Below, in pieces: positions 59,685-64,000 of a stretch of 64,000 nt of DNA. Source of the stretch: Bacteroidota bacterium (GTDB lineage: Bacteria; Bacteroidota; Bacteroidia; Flavobacteriales; Weeksellaceae). Positions within the stretch are counted from its first letter, which is position 1. Every line of letters begins with the position of its first letter. The stretch is taken from contig JAFAFC010000031.1 of the NCBI GenBank assembly GCA_023423715.1, positions 62,001 to 126,000 of the forward strand. Reading direction: 5' to 3'. Made by a program: the position numbers and the translations under genes. The notes beneath the pieces are model-generated. The model was not told where the DNA came from. It ran no database searches and worked only from the letters and a program-made list of their open reading frames with translations.

Positions 59685-61580
59685 ATGAGCAAAATAATCG
59701 GAATTGACTTAGGGACAACCAACTCTTGCGTTGCAGTAATGGAAGGTAAAGATCCTGTAGTTATCCCTAACGCAGAAGGGAAAAGAACAACTCCATCTAT
59801 TGTAGCATTTACTGAAGATGGCGAAAGAAAAGTAGGTGATCCTGCAAAAAGACAAGCAGTAACTAACCCTACAAAAACAGTTTACTCAATCAAAAGATTT
59901 ATCGGAACGCACTTCAAAGATGACGCTTCAGAAATCACAAGAGTACCTTACAAAGTAGTTGCTGGACCAAACGATACTGTAAAAGTAAAAATCGACGATA
60001 GAGAATATACACCTCAAGAAATCTCTGCTATGACTCTTCAAAAAATGAAGAAAACAGCTGAAGATTATTTAGGTCAAGAAGTTACTAGAGCGGTAATTAC
60101 GGTTCCTGCATACTTTAACGATGCACAAAGACAAGCTACTAAAGAAGCTGGAGAAATCGCAGGTCTTAAAGTAGAAAGAATTATCAACGAACCAACAGCT
60201 GCAGCTTTAGCTTACGGTCTTGATAAAGCACATAAAGATCAAAAAATCGCAGTTTATGACCTTGGTGGTGGTACTTTCGATATCTCAATCCTTGATTTAG
60301 GTGACGGTGTATTCGAAGTATTGTCAACAAACGGAGATACGCACCTTGGTGGTGACGACTTCGATGATGTGATCATTAACTGGCTGGCTGACGAATTTAA
60401 AGCGGAAGAAGGAGTTGACCTTAAAGCTGATCCAATCGCATTACAAAGATTGAAAGAAGCTGCTGAAAAAGCAAAAGTAGAATTATCTTCTTCAACTCAA
60501 ACAGAAATCAACTTGCCATATATCACAGCAACGGCTTCTGGACCAAAACACTTAGTTAAATCTTTAACAAGAGCGAAGTTCGAGCAATTATCTGCTGATT
60601 TGGTAAGAAGATCAATGGAGCCTTGTAAAAAAGCTTTATCTGATGCTGGTTTATCTACATCTGATATTGATGAAGTTATCCTAGTTGGTGGTTCTACAAG
60701 AATCCCAATTATCCAAGAAGAAGTTGAAAAATTCTTCGGTAAAAAGCCTTCAAAAGGAGTTAACCCAGACGAAGTTGTAGCTATTGGTGCTGCAATCCAA
60801 GGTGGAGTTTTAACAGGTGATGTTAAAGACGTACTTTTATTAGACGTTACGCCACTTTCTTTAGGTATCGAAACGATGGGTTCTGTGTTCACTAAACTAA
60901 TTGATGCGAATACAACGATCCCAACTAAAAAATCTGAAGTTTTCTCTACAGCGTCTGACAATCAGCCTGCAGTAAGCATCAGAGTTGGACAAGGTGAAAG
61001 ACCAATGTTCAACGATAACAAAGAAATCGGTAAATTCGACTTACAAGATATTCCACCAGCGCCAAGAGGAGTTCCTCAAATCGAAGTAACTTTCGATATC
61101 GATGCAAACGGTATCTTGAGTGTTTCTGCAAAAGATAAAGGAACTGGTAAAGAGCAATCGATTAAAATCCAAGCTTCTTCAGGTCTTTCTGATGCAGAAA
61201 TCGAAAGAATGAAGCGTGAAGCTGAAGAAAATGCTTCTGCTGATGCTAAGAAAAAAGAAGAAGTTGAGGTTTACAACAAAGCAGATGGATTAATCTTCCA
61301 AACTGAAAAGCAATTGAAAGAGTTTGGTGACAAACTTTCAGCTGACAAAAAAGCTGCAGTAGAAACTGCCGCAGCAGAATTGAAAGTAGCTTTCGATGCT
61401 AAAGATTTTGACGCTACAAAAGCAAAAACTGAAGCTCTAGACGCTGCATGGATGGCTGCTTCAGAAGAAATGTACGCTCAAGGTCAACAAGCAGGACCAG
61501 ATGCTGGACAACAGCAAGGAGGTGCTGCTAACGGCGGTGCAGACGATGTTCAGGATGCTGACTTCGAAGAAGTAAAATAA
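59685..61580 (+). CDS. dnaK: Molecular chaperone DnaK (Hsp70)
   Basis: The 631-residue protein starts MSKIIGIDLGTTNSCVAVME. The ATPase domain (about 1-380) includes IINEPTAAALAYGLD and YDLGGGTFDISILDLGD; the linker has DVLLLDVTPLSLGIETM. The substrate domain is followed by a helical lid and a Gly/Gln/Asp-rich tail ending in DADFEEVK, the usual EEVD-like end. It folds proteins with DnaJ and GrpE, whose genes are not here. It is a single gene with its own terminator. Confidence 0.98.
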   Translation: MSKIIGIDLGTTNSCVAVMEGKDPVVIPNAEGKRTTPSIVAFTEDGERKVGDPAKRQAVTNPTKTVYSIKRFIGTHFKDDASEITRVPYKVVAGPNDTVKVKIDDREYTPQEISAMTLQKMKKTAEDYLGQEVTRAVITVPAYFNDAQRQATKEAGEIAGLKVERIINEPTAAALAYGLDKAHKDQKIAVYDLGGGTFDISILDLGDGVFEVLSTNGDTHLGGDDFDDVIINWLADEFKAEEGVDLKADPIALQRLKEAAEKAKVELSSSTQTEINLPYITATASGPKHLVKSLTRAKFEQLSADLVRRSMEPCKKALSDAGLSTSDIDEVILVGGSTRIPIIQEEVEKFFGKKPSKGVNPDEVVAIGAAIQGGVLTGDVKDVLLLDVTPLSLGIETMGSVFTKLIDANTTIPTKKSEVFSTASDNQPAVSIRVGQGERPMFNDNKEIGKFDLQDIPPAPRGVPQIEVTFDIDANGILSVSAKDKGTGKEQSIKIQASSGLSDAEIERMKREAEENASADAKKKEEVEVYNKADGLIFQTEKQLKEFGDKLSADKKAAVETAAAELKVAFDAKDFDATKAKTEALDAAWMAASEEMYAQGQQAGPDAGQQQGGAANGGADDVQDADFEEVK

Positions 61581-61612
61581 TTATCGATTAGAAACGATTA
61601 CAAATAATTATT

Positions 61613-61650
61613 AAATCGCTGTAAATATTTAGTTTACAGCGATTTTTTTT
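61613..61650 (+). terminator. Terminator of dnaK
   Basis: AAATCGCTGTAAA (61613-61625) and TTTACAGCGATTT (61633-61645) form a 13-bp stem with T run. Confidence 0.9.
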
Positions 61651-61740
61651 GTTTGTTTGTTTTTGAAATTAATCTTAAATATTCGAATTTAATTATATAT
61701 TTGTATCATATTTGTACCGCGCGCTAATTGAAGACAATGT

Positions 61741-61770
61741 GCGCCTTATTATGTCTTAATACGTCTTATT
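61741..61770 (+). repeat. Three 10-bp tandem imperfect repeats before the element genes
   Basis: GCGCCTTATT, ATGTCTTAAT and ACGTCTTATT follow each other directly; each outer unit differs from the third at two positions or fewer of ten. A period of one helical turn puts the units on one face of the DNA. They lie between the dnaK terminator and the HTH gene of the element, where an integrase, excisionase or repressor could bind. Confidence 0.5.
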
Positions 61771-61806
61771 TTGTTTAAAACATGATGAAATTAATAAAGT
61801 TACAGC

Positions 61807-62364
61807 ATGGGGTTTAGTAAATTGAAGATTCCAAAAATATGCGAGCAATGTGACGAGCCTTTTGAAGCTAAGACACTTACGACTGTATATTGCAGTAAAA
61901 GTTGTGCTAACAAATCAGCTAGGCTTCGGGTGAAAAAAAATAAAGAAGAGGAAGAGCGAAAATCTTTGTTAGAAAAAACTAAGGATAAGATATTAGAAAT
62001 TCAGACAAGACCTTATCTTTCCGTATCAGAGGCTACTATTCTTTATGGTGTGTCGAAAGATACCATTAGACGGTTAATTAACAAAAATGTAATTCCCGCT
62101 TATAATTTAGGAGAAAGATTAACACGTATAAACAGAGATCATTTGGATGCTTTGTTTAAAGAGGTTCCAAAAGTTACTAAATACAATAATGCAATTAAGG
62201 AATTTAACATAGAAGATTGTTACACATTATCTGAAGTGACAGAAAAATATAATGCTAACCCATCCACAGTCAGTAACGCAATTGAAAAATTTAATATTCC
62301 TAAAAAGAAAATTGGAAGTTATGTATATGTTCCAAAGGAAATGATAAATAAAATTTTCGGTTAA
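61807..62364 (+). CDS. Zinc-finger and HTH DNA-binding protein of an integrative element
   Basis: The 185-residue protein has an N-terminal Cys4-type finger (CEQCDEPFEAKTLTTVYCSK, then SC), a basic Lys/Glu-rich helix (about 40-60) and an excisionase-like HTH (about 70-118; SVSEATILYGVSKDTIRRLI). A second HTH-like block lies near 137-170 (YTLSEVTEKYNANPSTVSNA). It is probably an excisionase or regulator of the element. It lies 12 bases before the integrase gene. Confidence 0.75.
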   Translation: MGFSKLKIPKICEQCDEPFEAKTLTTVYCSKSCANKSARLRVKKNKEEEERKSLLEKTKDKILEIQTRPYLSVSEATILYGVSKDTIRRLINKNVIPAYNLGERLTRINRDHLDALFKEVPKVTKYNNAIKEFNIEDCYTLSEVTEKYNANPSTVSNAIEKFNIPKKKIGSYVYVPKEMINKIFG

Positions 62365-62376
62365 TTAGAAATACAA

Positions 62377-63612
62377 ATGATGAAAACAAAAGTAACCGTG
62401 CGACTTCGTAAAGCTGAGGATCGAAAAGAATGGTATGTTTATCTTGAAAGCTATCCAGTTTATAAGGACGGTAATAAGAAACCACAGCGAATAAGAGACT
62501 ATATCAATAGGACTGTTTCAACAGTTGTTTTTGATAAAAAAAGACCTGCTAAAACTACGGTAAATGGAATAACATTCAAGCCTAAGAGAGATGACAATGG
62601 TATCATCGTTTGCTCAGGTGATAACGATAAGGAAGTTTTATTGTATGCAGACTCTTTGAGAAAGCTAAAGCAAAGAGAATACGATGCGGAAATCCTTTAT
62701 TCAGATAGAGAAAAGGAGCAGGTTGATCTTATTGAAAAATCTCATCAAAATTTCATCAAATATTTCCAAGCGGTCAGCAAAAAAAGACATCAGCGAAGTT
62801 CTTCTTCTATACAAACCAATTGGCAAAGAACAAATGAATTTTTAAAAATGTTTGCAGGAGAAAATCTAATTTTTTCCCAAGTTGATTTGAAGTTTTGTGA
62901 AAATTTTAAGTTGTTTCTTCTTAATGCACCAAGGGGTGGGAACAAAAAAGGAAAACTGGCGCACAATACGGCAGCGACTTACTTTTCAATATTTAAGGCT
63001 TTACTGAAGCAAGCGTTTATAGATGGTTATTATTCATCCGATTTAGCCAGTAAGTTTAAAGGAATTGCAGAGAAAGAAACTCGTAGGGAATATCTTACTC
63101 TGGAGGAATTAAATTTATTAGTTAATACACCCATCTCTAATCAAATAATTAAATCTGCTGCAATTTTTTCGGCCTTAACAGGTTTTCGCCACAGCGATAT
63201 TAAAAAATTAAAGTGGAAAGAAATAAAAATTGAAAGTGGTTCACCAAGAGTACATTTTGATCAACAAAAAACAAAAGGTGTTGAATATATGCCTATTTCT
63301 AATCAAGCGTTGCAAATCTGTGGAGAAAGAGGCGGTAATGAAGAATTGGTTTTCTCTGGATTGCCAGATGCGCAATATATCTCACGTCCATTAAAAAACT
63401 GGATCAAAAGTTCTGGAATTACAAAAGATTTGAGTTTCCATGGATTTCGCCATACCTACGCAACACTTCAAATAAATAATGGTACAGATATTTTCACTTT
63501 AAGTAAAATGCTAGGACATAAAAGTGTTAAAACCACTTTGGTTTATTCCCACATACTAGATGAAAAGAAAAATAAAGCAGCAAAAGTTATTGAATTACAA
63601 TCATTAAAATAA
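62377..63612 (+). CDS. Tyrosine-type site-specific integrase
   Basis: The 411-residue protein has an arm-binding N-part, a SAM-like core-binding domain (about 120-225) and the catalytic domain (about 235-400). Residues fit Arg271 (LTGFRHSDI), Lys299, His355 and Arg358 (HGFRHTYAT), His381 (LGHKSVKTT) and nucleophile Tyr390 (LVYSHI). It is the Bacteroidota conjugative or integrative element type. It would insert and excise the element at attachment sites; none is identified with certainty here. Confidence 0.92.
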   Translation: MMKTKVTVRLRKAEDRKEWYVYLESYPVYKDGNKKPQRIRDYINRTVSTVVFDKKRPAKTTVNGITFKPKRDDNGIIVCSGDNDKEVLLYADSLRKLKQREYDAEILYSDREKEQVDLIEKSHQNFIKYFQAVSKKRHQRSSSSIQTNWQRTNEFLKMFAGENLIFSQVDLKFCENFKLFLLNAPRGGNKKGKLAHNTAATYFSIFKALLKQAFIDGYYSSDLASKFKGIAEKETRREYLTLEELNLLVNTPISNQIIKSAAIFSALTGFRHSDIKKLKWKEIKIESGSPRVHFDQQKTKGVEYMPISNQALQICGERGGNEELVFSGLPDAQYISRPLKNWIKSSGITKDLSFHGFRHTYATLQINNGTDIFTLSKMLGHKSVKTTLVYSHILDEKKNKAAKVIELQSLK

Positions 63613-63631
63613 TAATGCAGAAAAGACACAA

Positions 63632-64000
63632 ATGAACATTAATTTATTTTTATCAAACAACAAATACAAGATTTTCAGAAATCTACCTGTTGTACTGGTT
63701 ATTTTAGTCTATGCGGAGTTGTATCGATTAAAATTGTCTGAACACACACTTAATGATTTTTCTCCTCTGGTTTTATATATAGTATTTTCATCAATCTTAA
63801 TTTTCTTGTATATGTTTGTGAGAATTTGTATTGATACTGGTATTATATTGAATCATAGATATATACGTGCTAAGGAAAAATGTAGAAATACTTTACCGTC
63901 TAATGCGAATTCAATAATTAATCAGATAGAGACGTCTGAAAATGCTAAGGTTAAAGATAGTAGTTACGAAAGCGAAAATACGATCAATGATAAAAAATTA
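63632..64000 (+). CDS. Membrane protein of the element, cut by the window end
   Basis: From the ATG at 63632 the frame stays open for 123 codons to the last base without a stop, so the gene continues beyond the window. Two hydrophobic helices occur (about 18-35 and 45-68; LVLYIVFSSILIFLYMFVRI), then a basic and polar segment rich in Asn, Ser and Lys. No function is recognised. It belongs to the cargo of the integrative element. Confidence 0.6.
   Translation, partial: MNINLFLSNNKYKIFRNLPVVLVILVYAELYRLKLSEHTLNDFSPLVLYIVFSSILIFLYMFVRICIDTGIILNHRYIRAKEKCRNTLPSNANSIINQIETSENAKVKDSSYESENTINDKKL

Noticed and set aside
60497..60961. 154-codon minus-strand frame
   Set aside because: It is antisense to dnaK.
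1..64000. CRISPR arrays, tRNA and rRNA genes
   Set aside because: No spaced direct-repeat array and no tRNA or rRNA sequence was noticed in the gaps; this was by eye only.

Overview
The window looks like a chromosomal segment from a flavobacterium of the Chryseobacterium/Kaistella (Weeksellaceae) type. The evidence is AT-rich DNA, Bacteroidota promoter elements (TTTG, about 19-20 bases, then TAnnTTTG), and families typical of the phylum: a GLPGLI protein, a TonB receptor, M16 peptidase pairs, a GH92 mannosidase, split YeeE/YedE transporters and a Crp/Fnr regulator. I saw no rRNA, tRNA or CRISPR array. The genus is an inference.

Layout. 1-3400: the start of a DoxD-like gene, a DUF808 membrane protein, a lipoprotein hydrolase, a hidden 59-residue membrane protein, and a small membrane gene with no normal start codon. 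3490-11040: a signalling cluster of two complex histidine kinases, two single-domain receivers, and CheR and CheB enzymes with no chemoreceptor gene nearby. 11170-15310: a GH31 glycosidase, a Na+/H+ antiporter and an NAD-binding protein. 15380-19800: minus-strand genes including VOC, DUF2200, a GLPGLI pair, an AraC regulator and a lipoprotein. 20060-21430: two tandem secreted paralogues behind a good promoter. 21480-29220: a long minus-strand run with a dienelactone-hydrolase-like lipoprotein, a TonB receptor paired with a thioredoxin, DUF2071, VOC and several small exported or membrane proteins.

29230-34180: a candidate mutagenesis cassette in which an XRE-S24 (LexA-like) regulator is divergent from dinB and dnaE2, with a perfect palindrome between them. 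34210-44340: pepD, a LURP-one protein, recR, a glycosyltransferase, secG, an M16 peptidase pair and uvrD. 44450-46080: a split YeeE/YedE transporter with a Crp/Fnr regulator. 46140-47340: DUF3037 with a HipA-like kinase. 47510-50080: BON proteins and a dicarboxylate symporter. 50150-54460: a GH92 mannosidase, then Mrp and NifU iron-sulfur genes. 54800-59440: a GNAT-nitrilase fusion, ppx and ppk1. 59680-61580: dnaK. 61740 to the end: what looks like the left end of an integrative element (10-bp repeats, a zinc-finger/HTH protein, a tyrosine integrase and a truncated membrane gene) running out of the window.

The most interesting parts are the receiver-rich CheB/CheR signalling cluster, the XRE-S24/dinB/dnaE2 cassette with its palindrome, and the element end with helically phased repeats. 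None can be called new without database searches, and the families in all three are known in Bacteroidota.
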